Shown here one piece after another: positions 34,392-46,448 of a DNA stretch of 64,000 nucleotides. Every line of letters starts with the position of its first letter. Position 1 is the stretch's first letter. The translations under genes were made by a program, and so were the position numbers. The notes beneath the pieces were generated by a model. The model saw only the letters and a list, made by a program, of their open reading frames with translations, had not been told where the DNA came from and ran no database searches. Origin of the DNA: Lepraria neglecta (Eukaryota; Ascomycota; Lecanoromycetes; Lecanorales; Stereocaulaceae); NCBI GenBank assembly GCA_033220425.1, contig CM065652.1, forward strand, positions 2,232,001 through 2,296,000, read 5' to 3'.

Positions 34392-37016
34392 ATGCCGATT
34401 ACGCCACCCCTCAGCCAGGGATTCGGCTATGGCATCGTCCTGGGTCAGCTGTTTCTGTCGAGCATTTCTACCATTTCACAAGGCTGACTGTAACAAGGTC
34501 TCGGATTTGCCTTTGCCTTTGGCATGATTCTCACCACCTATGTGCTCAAGAGATACAATGCAGAGGTCCAAACTTCCGAAATGTTCAGTACGGCTGGCAG
34601 AACAGTCAAATCCGGGCTCGTTGCCTCCGCTGTCGTTTCGTCTTGGACCTGGGCTGCGACGTTGCTGCAATCTTCCGGCGTTGCCTACCGTTATGGCGTT
34701 TCTGGCCCCTTCTGGTACGCTTCCGGGGCCACTGTGCAGATCCTGTTGTTTGCAACGTTAGCCATAGAGTTGAAGCGGAAGGCGCCCAATGCTCATACTT
34801 TCCTTGAGATTATTCGGGCTCGTTATGGTGTTTATGGACATTTGGTATTCACTGTCTTTGGCCTCATGACCAACATCTTGGTATTTTCCCTCAAGCCACG
34901 CTGTATTGGCTACGGTATGAAGGCTAACGAACTGCTTAAGGTGACTGCTATGTTGCTTACTGGAGGCTCTGCCGTTGTAACATCCCTTACAGGCGTGCCT
35001 ACTGCAGCTGCTTGCTTCCTTTTACCTGTCGGAGTGGTCATGTACACCATCGCCGGCGGAATCAAGGCAACCTTCTTGACTGACTATGTTCATACTGTGA
35101 TGATCCTCGTCATCATTTTGATCTTTGTAGGCTCCCAATCCCTCCATATATGAGAGTAGTACTTTTCAACTGACTCAGAGTTTTCTTTAGGCATTCACAG
35201 GTAATGATCTTTATGAATGTCGTGGAGTAGGGCACAGTTAATGTAATGTTAGCCTACACGACCAACGCAAATCTCGGAAGTCCAGCCAAAGTTTATGAAC
35301 TTTTGACCACCGCTGCGAAAGCCCATCCGGTTGCGGGTAATGCTGGAGGTAGCTATTTGACAATGAGATCGCAAGAGGGTGCTATCTTCTTCGTCATCAA
35401 CCTTGTTGGCAATTTTGGCACTGTCTTCATGGATAATGGTATGTCTGATGTATTCGCCACATTGTTCTGGCCAGTGAGGACTAACATATGACCAAGGCTA
35501 CTACAACAAGGCTATTGCCGCTAGTCCAGTTCACGCTCTCCCTGGCTACGTAATGGGAGGTCTTAGTTGGTTCGCTATTCCATGGCTTGCTGCCACGACT
35601 ATGGGTCTATCAGCCCTTGCCCTCGAATCAAACCCTGTCTTCCCTACGTGAGTACTACTAAATTTCCATTCTTATGAAGTTGGTTTAAAAGCTTACAAAT
35701 AATCAGGTTCCCCGACAGGATGCCCAACGATGATGTTACCGCCGGCTTAGTCCTTCCCTACGCGGCTGTGGCCCTCCTTGGTAAAGGTGGTGCCGCTGCT
35801 ACGCTTCTCTTGGTGTTCATGGCAGTGACTTCCGCTTCTTCTTCGGAGTATATTGCCGTCAGCAGTATCTTCACATACGACGTCTACCAGACTTACTTCA
35901 ATCCTCAAGCTTCGGGCAAGATGTTGATCAATATGGCTCACTCTTTTGTCATCATCTATGCTATCCTGCTTGCAGCTTTCTCCACCGGACTTTACTGTAA
36001 GTTTTGAAGATACGCCGATCCCATCACTACTAATATTTTGTAGATATTGGTATCTCCATGGGCTATCTGTACTTGATGATGGTAGCAAACCGCAGCATGA
36101 AGTTTTGAAGTCCAGAACTGACGCAAAACAGGGCGTTATCATCTCATCCGCAGTGCTTCCAGCTACATTGACGTTGATGTGGAGCAAACAAAATCTGGCC
36201 GCTGCCGCTCTTTCCCCAATCTTAGGGCTTGCATGCTCATTGATCGCATGGCTTGTGACCGCCAAGAAGGAAGGCGGTAGCCTGTCTGTCGCGAGCACAG
36301 GCGCGAAGTAAGTTCCTCGACCCATCTCTGCGCTACACCCAGTCGTCGATCGCGCTGTGACTAACACCACTCCTCAAAGCAACCCTATGTTAGCTGGCAA
36401 TGTAGTCGCGCTCCTCTCACCCTGCATCTTCGTCCCCGTGTTAACCTACGCCTTTGGCCCCCAAAACTACGACTACAAGTCTATGGCCGCCATCCGCCTT
36501 GCAAACGACGAAGACGTCGCCGACGCCGCTCACGTAGACCTCGAAGATATCCCAGGTGGCGCTGCTCAAACTGTCATTGACTCCGAAGCCGAACAGAAGA
36601 ATCTCCAACGTGCCTCCCTTATCGCGAAGAGTCTGACATGTTTCATGACACTTGCCTTGATCATCTTGTGGCCAATGCCTATGTACGGCTCTGCGTACAT
36701 CTTTAGCAAGAAGGTAAGCTCAATCCTCCCCATTCTCTATCCGTAACTCCGTGCTAATAGTCAATAGTTCTTCACGGGATGGGTGTCCGTAGGCATCTTG
36801 TGGATGTTCTGCAGTGCATTCTGCGTGGGATTGTACCCCCTTTTCGAAGGCAGGCACAGTATGGCCAACACCTTTAAGGGTATTATGAGAGATCTGAGCG
36901 GTAGGGGTGGGGTAATTAAAGGTCGAGCTGCTAGGGAAGGCAGTGGCAGTGAAGAATCCACGTCCCCAGTGGAAGGCGGCGAGAAGGTTCCCGTTGTGAC
37001 GGAAAAGAGTGAGTGA
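34392..37016 (+). CDS. dur3: Urea active transporter Dur3 (sodium:solute symporter family)
   Basis: Ten exons (34392-34443, 34498-35126, 35191-35200, 35253-35438, 35497-35647, 35707-35996, 36044-36081, 36132-36307, 36380-36713, 36768-37016) give 704 aa. The third exon is 10 nt and joins IILIF to [21 protein letters not shown]. Conserved SSS/Dur3 features: [104 protein letters not shown], and [23 protein letters not shown]. About 15 membrane segments are visible. Dur3 imports urea, and in yeast also polyamines, at the plasma membrane. The C-terminal tail (from about residue 670) is Gly/Ser/Glu-rich and cytosolic. Strongest uncertainty is the micro-exon joint, which is supported by frame and homology. 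Confidence 0.95.
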
Positions 37017-37374
37017 GCGAAGACGGTCTTGAAAGCGCTGAGAGGGGAGAATCTTTGACGATATCATGACCTGTTGAGACTTGATACCTACATTTCATTC
37101 CTGCGCACTGAGTAGTAGCTAAATTCATTGAGCTTGAGCTGTGTCGGAATCGTGCACATAAACGTCGTCCCTCCTTTGCTACCTCTCTGCACAAGAAAGA
37201 AGAGAAAGGTAGCCTATGATGAATGGATATTGTAGCTGTTTTATATCATCACTACATACAAAATCTGTGTAGACTATGTGAGAATCCCCGGACTCCTTGT
37301 AACCTCCCCTATGTATCCCCAAACTTTTGGTAGTTACACCCTCTTAATTGCCTGTAGACATAATCGATAGCAAA
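37017..37374. other. Convergent intergenic region dur3 / dynein light chain
   Basis: About 360 bp containing the two 3' ends; nothing else recognised. Confidence 0.55.
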
Positions 37375-37891
37375 TCATTGTGTCTTGAACAGCAGGATCG
37401 CGCATTGGCCGAGGTAGAAGTAGATGAAGTGCTTCGTTTCTAAGATGATATGTCAGGCTTTGAACTCTTCATTCATTGTCTCATGTGGATATACCATGTG
37501 TGACGAAGCTTCCAAAGTTCCTGCCGACGATGCAATGCCATGTTGCTCCTGCTCGCATATCGAACTAGAACCTCCTTATGAGCCATACTGCTGTATACTG
37601 ACTGCATATAACCTGAATCTCTGGTCTCGACATACCTCTTTCTTAATGTACTGTGCAATATCTTTCTCGATACTGAATTTCTCAAAGGCGGTTTGGGAGA
37701 CGTCGATGGCTTGTTGTTGCATCTCATCGCTCTGATGGGCATGAGACATGTTGTGTCATGTGTAGGGGAGGAACGCGTATTACCATATCCGCAGATTTGA
37801 TCTGGGCTAGGAGAGCGTCAGCATCTGAAGCTCTTGGCGACATATGGAGAGAAGCCTTACCCTCAAGCTTTTCCTTCTTCTCAGTCGCCAT
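37375..37891 (-). CDS. DYN2: Dynein light chain LC8 type
   Basis: Five short exons (37891-37861, 37806-37784, 37731-37636, 37564-37495, 37439-37375) give 94 aa, the standard length. The product reads MATEKKEKLEAQIKSADM, then [31 protein letters not shown], then TWHCIVGRNFGSFVTHE and HFIYFYLGQCAILLFKTQ, which is near-invariant in LC8 (DYNLL) proteins. LC8 is a dimeric hub that binds linear motifs in dynein intermediate chain, nucleoporins and other partners. An earlier in-frame ATG (MVVATDSQRNG...) exists upstream; I prefer the later one by homology. Because every exon is under 100 nt the gene is easily missed by ORF scanning. Confidence 0.95.
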
Positions 37892-38212
37892 ACCGTTTCT
37901 TTGAGAGTCAGTTGCCACAACCATTTTCAAGGTATTCAGCAGATCTCGTACAGTAACTAGGCCCAACTCTTTGATTCTCGATGCTGCGTAGGGAATGGAC
38001 TCCTTATATAATTTGGTCGTGACTGCTTCACTCGCGAATGATGGAGCCTTTCGCGGCCTTTGACTCTTTGAGAGCGTTTCTGATAGGCCCTGACGACGCT
38101 AGGGGGCTCCCGCCTTTAGCGCCGATCTTCGCATAAAATTCCCGTGCACAAAAACATTAAAACTTTTGAACAAGAGCCCTACGCCCCACAACATCAGCGA
38201 ATCCCGCAGAGG
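37892..38212. promoter_or_regulatory. Divergent promoter region dynein light chain / mrd1
   Basis: A 321-bp gap between divergent starts, carrying both promoters. No other feature recognised. Confidence 0.5.
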
Positions 38213-41019
38213 ATGGAGTCCTCGAGGATCTTTGTACGAGGACTACCTCCCAGCTTGACTGCTGAGGACTTCAAGAAACATTTCTCGAAACAATCTGTAG
38301 TCACAGATGTCAAGTTCATACCCAACAGATGTATTGGATATGTGGGATACAAGAGCCCCGAAGATGCTGCCAGAGCTGTTAAATACCACAACAAGTCTTT
38401 CATACGGATGTCAAGGATTGGTGTCGAGCTCGCTCGTTCGGTCGAAGAGCAGTCTGCATTAAGAGCTGGACATAATTCTGCGAATGCTACCAATAAGAAA
38501 TATGGAGGCTACAAGGAATATATTCCTACGGAGGCTGGTGGTGAAGGGCAAAAGAAGCGAAAGCGCGAGGTTGTGGCGGAAGATAGAGATAAGGCTACGC
38601 TTCAGGAGTTCCTTGAAGTGATGCAGCCGCCGTCAAAGTCGAAAATGTGGGAGAATCAAAATGCAATGACTGCGCAGACAGTTGAAGAGCTTACTATACA
38701 CGGTGCTGGGAAAAAAGAAACTGAGACTCAAAGCTATGAGGAGTATGAACCTGTGCCGAAGAAGCAAAAGACCGAGCGGAAGAAAAATCGAAAAGAGAAA
38801 CAGGTCTCTGAACCACCACTGGCGGAAGCTGTCGCCCCTCAACAAGACGAGCCAACGAGCACGGCTGAGCAAACCTTGCAAGTGGCTATACAGGAGCCAT
38901 CGGAAACTATACAGACGGCGTCGGACGCTGACTGGCTTCGGTCACGGACAAGCAGATTACTAGGCCTGGTCGATGATGACGATGCACTTGGACAGCACAA
39001 TCTTCCAATTGATGGCGAAGACCAAAAAGCAGTCATGCCACCAAATCCCGAGCATATTGAGAGCACAAGCAAATCTGATGCGAGCGTGCAGACGGACGAC
39101 GAGTCCAAGGATATAGATGACACGGCCGCGGCATCACCATCCCGTTCAGATGAAGACAGCGCCATTGGTAACGGTCGCCTCTTCGTTCGAAATCTGACAT
39201 ACACGACAACTGAGGAGGAACTTCGGCAGCACCTTGAGAGCGGGGCTTACGGGACCACTGAAGAGGTAAGCTTAGTTGTTGCTATGCCTCCTTACGTTTT
39301 CAATTCGATCCATATCTCATGATGAACATCCTGATAGGGACAGCTTATGCTATGCATATGATGTTAACAGGAAGAGTATTTTAGTAGATATCTCTTGTTT
39401 CTGAACATGTCGTCAAGCACTTCAGCGTTTTCACTTTGTACTGGGGGAACTTCATGTGCTGACCTTGGCTAGGTGCATCTGCCGATTGACTCTCGATCCG
39501 GTCACAACAAAGGCTTCGCTCATATCCAGTATGTAGAACCAGAAGCAGCGATCAAGGCTCTTAAAGGTCTGGATCGAAGCCCGTTCCAAGGCCGCCTGCT
39601 ACATGTAATGCCTGCCGATTCGAAAAAGGAGAACGTTCTAGATGACTTTGCCATTTCCAAATTGCCGCTGAAGAAGCAACAGCAAATCAAGCGAAAGGCG
39701 GAGGCGGCCTCATCCACCTTCAATTGGAACTCTATGTATATGAACGTAAGTCTTGCCCGACAAGATCTCCTTCTGATCACAGCTGATGATCGCTTTTACA
39801 GTCCGATGCCGTCATATCGTCAATCTCAGATCGTCTAGGTGTCTCAAAGTCAGAATTGCTGGACCCGACCTCTTCAGGCGCTGCAGTCAAGCAGGCGCAC
39901 GCTGAAACACACATTATCCAGGAAACCAGATCGTATTTCACTACTAATGGTATAGATCTTGAAGCCTTCAAGAGAGGGGAGCGCGGCGACACGGCGATTC
40001 TAGTCAAGAATTTTTCATACGGTACGAACTCAGAAGAATTGAAGAAACTCTTCGAAGCACATGGGCATATTCGTAGAATACTTATGCCTCCATCTGGAAC
40101 AATTGCTATAGTCGAATTCGTCCAGCCGGATCACGCACGGTCAGCATTTGGCAGTCTTGCTTACAGGAAATTCAAGGACTCGATTTTATTTCTAGAGAAA
40201 GGACCAAAGGGACTATTTAAATCTGACCGCAGCCACTCACACGAGCTGTCGACGAGCGTTCGAACTGCAAAGCCTTTAGCGACGGATCTTCTTGAAGGTG
40301 ATGGCGCTCAGCAATTAGCCAATACGTCGACCCTCTTTGTTCGAAACCTCAACTTCTCCACCACTACGGAACGCTTACGAGAAATCTTCAAACCCCTTGA
40401 TGGCTTCCTGTCTGGTACAGTGAAGACGAAGCCAGACCCTAAGAAGCCAGGGCAGCTACTGAGTATGGGATTTGGTTTCCTCGAATTCCGTTCCAAAGAA
40501 CATGCTCAAGCAGCACTTGCGGCTATGGGTGGCTACAAGCTTGACGGCCACGAGCTGCTTATTAGAGCATCACATAAAGCCATCGACGCGGCCGAAGAGC
40601 GCAGAAAAGAAGACCATGCTAAGAAAATGGCGAGCAAGGGAACCAAAATCATCATCAAGAATCTGCCATTCGAAGCATCCAAGAAGGATGTTCAATCGTT
40701 ATTTAGATCTTATGGCCAGCTACGGTCTGTACGTGTGCCCAAGAAGTTTGATAGCTCTACACGCGGTTTCGCCTTCGCAGATTTTGTTACGGCAAGGGAA
40801 GCCGAGAACGCTATGGATGCATTAAGAGATACGCATTTATTGGGCCGACGGCTAGTCCTAGAATTTGCTGCTGAGGATGCGACTGACCCAGAACAAGAAA
40901 TTGAGAAGATGCAGCGAAAGGTCGGCAAGCAGGCCGATAAAGTTGCATTGCAGAAATTGGCAGGCACGGGCCGTAAAAAATTTAACGTCGAAGGAATTGA
41001 TGAACTCGACCAGGGATGA
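38213..41019 (+). CDS. mrd1: Multiple RNA-binding domain protein Mrd1
   Basis: Three exons (38213-39265, 39473-39745, 39802-41019) give 847 aa. Five RRMs are visible by their RNP motifs: RIFVRGLPPSL (residue 5 on), RLFVRNLTYTT (about 322), AILVKNFSYGT (about 507), LFVRNLNFSTT (about 610) with GFGFLEF, and KIIIKNLPFEA (about 707) with RGFAFADF. The linker between RRM1 and RRM2 is long, charged and Lys/Glu-rich. The protein ends GRKKFNVEGIDELDQG. Mrd1 binds pre-rRNA/U3 and is essential for early 18S rRNA processing in the nucleolus. I start at MESSRIF; the frame is open upstream but without ATG. Intron 1 (207 nt) is unusually long for this window. Confidence 0.96.
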
Positions 41020-41854
41020 TTGCAAGGAAGCGCTTGTGACTTGTACCTTGATGCTGATGGAGGAACTGGTGCCTAGGGAGTGGCGTTCCGCAGATCAACG
41101 AACCACAGATCGTGGCCCCTTGCATGTCTTGCTAGACATAACCACCTCAATTATAACGGTCACTTGATATAATAGGAAGCTCTCACCATGATTCATAACA
41201 ACCATCTTGTTTACGCACCATTCTACACATTCTCCATGTTTCTATCCGCACGGTTTATGTTACTTTTTTATGGCCAAGTCAGAATTGGAGCTTTGACCTC
41301 TCATCTTACTCTTTCTTGCTAGAGTCATTCCTCAACATGGACCCTTTGTTATGATCGAGAATGGCCACTATTATAGTGCTCTCATTTTCGTGCCTATTCT
41401 ATCCCTTGGGAGACCCTCTCGAAATTGTCCATTTGGCTCTACATTTGGCTGTCCATTTGGCACGGCCAGCAGCATCCCTTGCTTGGGTTGCCAGGTTATT
41501 TCCTGGAATCTGCAATTCGAGACTGTAAGCAAGGCTTCCATCACAACCTATGCCGAGCTGTAAGCGACCTTTCAAGCGTTTGGTGCACTGACCGAGGACT
41601 CTCACAGGGCACCACCGACTCAGTCGTGTCTAATTGCCTCCCTTCGTTTGTTCCACAAGCTAATCTTGATTTGTTGTATATCGTAGACCTGCCTGTTGAT
41701 CAGTATTGGACTACACCCTGTCATCAAAGTAGCATTTTTGTCTCTTGTGCATACATAATACTCTACAAGGCATTATACCTGTGCTATTTACCATCTATCA
41801 TCCGTTGCATACCTATGATATAGCAATCATTCCCGGTGATCATTGTATACATTC
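41020..41854. other. Intergenic, short sequence repeats
   Basis: About 835 bp of 3' flank of mrd1 and promoter of the TEA-domain gene. Near 41429-41465 the word CATTTGGC recurs at 12-15 bp spacing (three times). Only motif-free short ORFs. Confidence 0.5.
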
Positions 41855-44610
41855 ATGGAGCCATACCGGAATCTACGCGTCTTGCCATCGAACGCTCCAG
41901 CGCTACCAGAAAGCACAAGCATTATAGGCTCTCAACTGTCGACGCCGGAGGAATCAGACGATGGGCTATCATCACAGATATGCCAAAGCTTCAATCGTGG
42001 AATTGAATGCAAGTCCTGCCGCCGTCTCCATATCTGCCAATTCTGCAAGCGACACGATCATGGTGCCGGTGAATGTGAAGCAGGCATTCTCCAAGTCAGT
42101 TCTGGAAATGCTGGTGCCAACGTATTCGCCCCGCGTCCCATCGATTCTAAGTTAGAAGAATATCGAAGCTACGCATTCAAAGCCGGGTCTCTTCCCGTCA
42201 ACGCACCTCTTCACTCAGTACCAGCCACCTTAAAATGGGAGCAGCCGAGCCGACATAGAAGGTCGATCGAGAGGCAGCCAAATTACTGGCATGTCGAATT
42301 CAATACGCCAAGATACCGAGCCTACAGGGAAAAGTGCGGACAGAAAGGCTCAAAGCAAGAAGCGAAATGGGCAGACAGGGTCGAAGAAGCCTTCCAAATA
42401 GGTTCGTACAGAATTCTGGTACTCAGTCCCCAGCTTTGCTAATGACCCTTTTCAGCTTTACGTGTTTATCGAAGACGAGGTCGGAAGAAGGAGCTTCTGT
42501 ATGGCAAACAGAGTGGGGGAAATGAATGGATCTCGGACTACATCCTCAAGACCACAGGGGAGACACGTGATCGAAAGCAGGTGTCTAGCCACATTCAAGT
42601 CTTGAAGGGGTTTCTAGGAGAGAACCTGGAGTGTTAGTGCTTTATTTGAAGTGCCCTTTGAGAATGCTAACGTTTTCAGGGATGAATCTTGTGGCTGACA
42701 TAAAGCCAGAAAGATCTAGGAAGAAACACCGCAGTGATGCAAACCAAGAAACAGCAGCATGCAGTTGGGAGAGCAACGACTCTGATGGTACTGTCAATTA
42801 CCACATCTCCCATGCAGTACACCGTGCTTATTCTGGAGTTCTGCTTCCCTCAGCGGAGATTCTTAGCTCCAATGTGCACCCAGGCCCTACAATCCGCTCG
42901 GTCAGATTTCTAATGGCCCTCTGGTCCCGTGAAGAGGAGGTGTTGCATACTTTCACCTCCCTTCAGACCGAGATGGGGTCCGCTCCCAAAGTTCTTGACG
43001 AAGTCAGCGGATGGCGCACGATGTTCCCTCACCTGACTGCCTATCATGAAGACGGCGACACTCAAATTCCTACGTTTCTGTTCGAGGCGAACCTGAGTTT
43101 GATGAACAGATTGCCCCACGGAGGCTCAACATCAGCCCAACAAATCGGCACTGAGCTTTTGTTAGACTTTACCCAAGGGGCTGACTACACCGAATGGCGT
43201 TGTCTGACAAGGTTTTACGAACACGGAGGCCAGGAAATCGACCTCGAGCAATACTATGAACGCTCCAGGCTACTTGACAGCGATTATAATGCGCTGGGTT
43301 GCTACCCGAACGCAGCAAATGGCGACATGAGGCTGAAGGACATACCTCTGAAGAGTAAATGGTGGGCTACAAAGTTTTCTGAGTTCATGGGCACCACTCA
43401 AGATGCGGAAACGAGAGCGAACAAATCAGGCAATCCTCAAATCGTGAGGGATGTCGCTGAGCAACATCGTCACTATCTCAGTGAGCTCTCGGCCATGCAA
43501 GAGCTCCGGGCTGTACCTCGAGGAGTGAAAGGCGCCCAGTCACAGCGAATGGCTGTTATACTGTGGAAATTCAACCAGACGCGCAGAGGCGAGGCTGCAA
43601 CTACCAGCTGGAGAAGAATCATATCTCTAGTCTCGCCGTTCCAGGTCCAGTCGCCGACTTCCAAGACGATGCAGCCGCACGCGACGTTGGACACCGCTCT
43701 AGAGGAGGCGAGGGTGCAGCCTTCTATGTTTGCAGCTCCTGGATACTATAATCCTTCACACCCCCAGCCTAGCGTTTTCATGGATATTTCGGGGAGCCTA
43801 CTTGCCGCTCCTTTGTCGGAGTGGAGCTCGCCAGATACTGCGCAGAGTCCTGATTACCACTCCTTTCCTTCTACCTCCACAACCACCTCATTCCCGTCAT
43901 CGGTCTCGAATTCCATCTACCCTATTCATCCATCTCAAGAGCCTTCATACCAGTCTCAGAACTCTGGGTATCCTGTGTTCGGATCCTTCGATTCTCAAAG
44001 CTCAACATACGATGTCGCTGGTCACTCGCAGGAGGCTTATGAGTCTCAAGATAGTATCTACCATTCTCAAGACTCGATTTACCGCCATATTGGCACTCCG
44101 CTCTATGAATACCCACCCCGGCATCCGGATGATCCCAATGCCGCAATAGCATCGCATGATTTCACTGGCGGCGAGATCCAGCTCGACTACGAAGCTCCGC
44201 TGATTGCACCACGAGCGAACATGATATCCCAACCGCAACTCATCCAGCACTTGGAGCAATTTGACTATCATGATCCACCTGAGCAGTATCGTAATGAGCT
44301 AGGTCATGAACAGCAAGATCTTCAGGAGAGTTATCCGGAACATTTCCAGCATAATATCGATATGAATCTACTTGCTACGCAGTTCAATGCCTGGGAGGAT
44401 CACCTACGCACATACCCTGAAATTGAGCGTCAACTTGATACGAATGCTGTGGACAATGCAAGCCAGGTCAAAGGTCGGTATGTCGTTGTGGATGACCAAG
44501 GGCAAACAGAATTGGAAGGAGAGAGTAGGATTATGGGACGGGGACAGGTGCTTGGGGAGGTTCATGAGGGGGAGGGACCGCTGGAGGGTCGTTTGGAATA
44601 TCATTCATGA
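41855..44610 (+). CDS. TEA/ATTS-domain transcription factor with N-terminal zinc module
   Basis: Three exons (41855-42401, 42456-42632, 42680-44610) give 884 aa. The splices assemble a TEA domain at about residues 172-242: WADRVEEAFQIALRVY, then GRKKELLYGKQSGGNEWISDYI, then TRDRKQVSSHIQVLKGFLG, the last being the DNA-recognition helix signature. AbaA, which drives conidiation, and yeast Tec1 share this domain; a PRYRAYREK stretch before it recalls AbaA, but orthology is not certain. Upstream, residues 43-74 hold two zinc-binding patterns in series: C-x8-C-x2-C-x3-H (Cys43, Cys52, Cys55, His59) and C-x2-C-x4-H-x4-C (Cys61, Cys64, His69, Cys74). The C-terminal 350 residues are rich in Ser, Gln, Tyr and Pro, including repeated YxSQ(D/N)S units, consistent with an activation domain. 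Confidence 0.9.
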
Positions 44611-45901
44611 TGACAAGAGGGAGGGCGGGTATCGATGATTGACGATTCTGCATGACTTCGGAAGTGGGTTCGGTTATAGGCGTTTGGAGGACTCAAAACA
44701 GTAGTGATGATAGTACTAATAATATTGAACGATTATAAGATACCGGAAGTTCAGAATCTACAAACACGGACAAGCAGGCAAAGACCTCTGATCTGGCCCT
44801 ACCACCCGAAATTTGGAGGTATGAGGTCTTGGAAGGGGCGAGTAAATAGATCGACATTCCCTCGAAAGATTACATATTTCGAGACCCACATAACAAAGGG
44901 CTGGGCTCAAGGACCCGGGAATTATCTCGGCTTTTTACATCGCAAAGTGGATAATCGAATCTCTCGGGCAGCATCTCTATTACAGATCCGGGTCGGATTC
45001 GAGTCATGAATCTGAGAATGTAGCGGTCCGGATACCAGCAGACTGGTATTTCACGATGGATATGCGCGCTAGAAGTCACGGCCGATTGTCCACAAAAGAA
45101 TCTCGTCTTCTTGCCTTCTCACTCAAAACAAACTCGAATACCTTGAGCAGCTTAACAAGTAAAAAGAGGCCCCAATGTCATGGTGGCGGAGCTGAAACAA
45201 GCGTCTTTGTCAGGGTGGAATGTTTCAGTTAGTAGATTTCGAGTCACGATGGAGGCGAGAAAGAGCACGTGGTAGAGTTGGCCCAAGCTGTAGGCGTGAG
45301 CCCCGCTCGTATTTTATGTCTCAAACGATTGGAACTGCATATTCGTTCTGCTCATATACTTGGCTATGTACGCCGTCAAGATGTTGGCCTGGAAAGTGCA
45401 GGTAGTGGCGCGGAAACCAATGAAGCGCACACCAGATTTTTTAGCTTTCCCGAGGAACAAGGCGAAATCTTCGCTTTGACGCGAAGCCGGGGACGGATCA
45501 TGGCTCAAGCTCAAAGCTTGGGGGCCCTGGTTTGCCTGCCAATTTTGCCTGGCCAGAACCGCCTCAAAACAGTAAATCCTACTCGGTCAGTACATAAAGT
45601 ACTTCTAAGGCGCTGACAGAGTGGCTGCATAAATTGCCCGCAGACTGCCCAGTCTATTCTGAAAGTGGTAAGCTGTAGCGGGCCTCTCCCTCTAGTCGTC
45701 GCAGATCGTCAGCGAATCATCCCTGCCACTCAACCCCCCGCCCGCCAACCCAATCCCATTCGGCGACCAGCAACTCAGCTTGAAACGCCTCCTTCGTGTG
45801 AGACCAATCCGTGTCACAACTGTTGGTAATAATAGGCCTTAAAGTACGGGGTGTTTCCATGTACCTGTGTAGCACAGCACACAGCGGGTGGCGTTGGGTA
45901 T

Positions 45902-45942
45902 CAATGATGGGCAAAATGCAATGATGGGCAAAATGCAATGAT
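45902..45942. repeat. 17-bp tandem repeat, 2.4 copies
   Basis: The unit CAATGATGGGCAAAATG occurs twice without change, followed by a partial third copy. Confidence 0.9.
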
Positions 45943-46021
45943 CGAATGTAGAAGGTACCGTAGAAGAGAGCTTGGGTGCAGGTGGATTATTTTAAGCCAA
46001 TGCATGCTCTTCCTCGGTATC

Positions 46022-46045
46022 CGTAGCGAATGGCGTAGCGAATGG
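46022..46045. repeat. 12-bp tandem repeat, 2 copies
   Basis: The unit CGTAGCGAATGG occurs twice in direct tandem about 400 bp upstream of the ell1 start codon. Confidence 0.85.
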
Positions 46046-46448
46046 GTCTAGTCCATATTGTACATTTCGTACGTATTGGTCATCAGATAGCGCGATTCCC
46101 AGGCGTCCTTGCTCCGCTAGGCTCAAGGCCAAAGAACGGGCGTGCCTGTATGTTCGCTACTCCACCACTGCCCGCCTTTTTCTTGTTTGACACCTCCACT
46201 CTTGCAATCAACCTCCCTTCACTCCTCTGCGCTATTGTTTGTCGATAATTGATCGTGCTATATTATCTATCGTTGCTTCTATGCTTGTTACAGCTTCTAT
46301 CGTCTACATCGAGCCCTTTGTCTTTAAGCAAATGGGCTTCTCCGTTCGCTGCAGAATGCCGTAACCGCACGCAGAGCCTCAACTACCTGAGCTCCCAACC
46401 ATACCTCGAGACCTCGCCAACACCTCAAAAGTACCAGAAATCCCAAAG

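Larger units (their letters stand above)
44611..46448. other. Long intergenic region upstream of ell1
   Basis: About 1.84 kb. A frame at 45269-45616 has no motif or splice support. Two short tandem repeats (listed separately) lie in the ell1-proximal part; C/T-rich leader sequence precedes the ell1 start. Confidence 0.5.

Noticed and set aside
45269-45616. 115-codon plus-strand frame upstream of ell1
   Set aside because: No ATG-proximal conservation, motif or intron; consistent with a chance frame.
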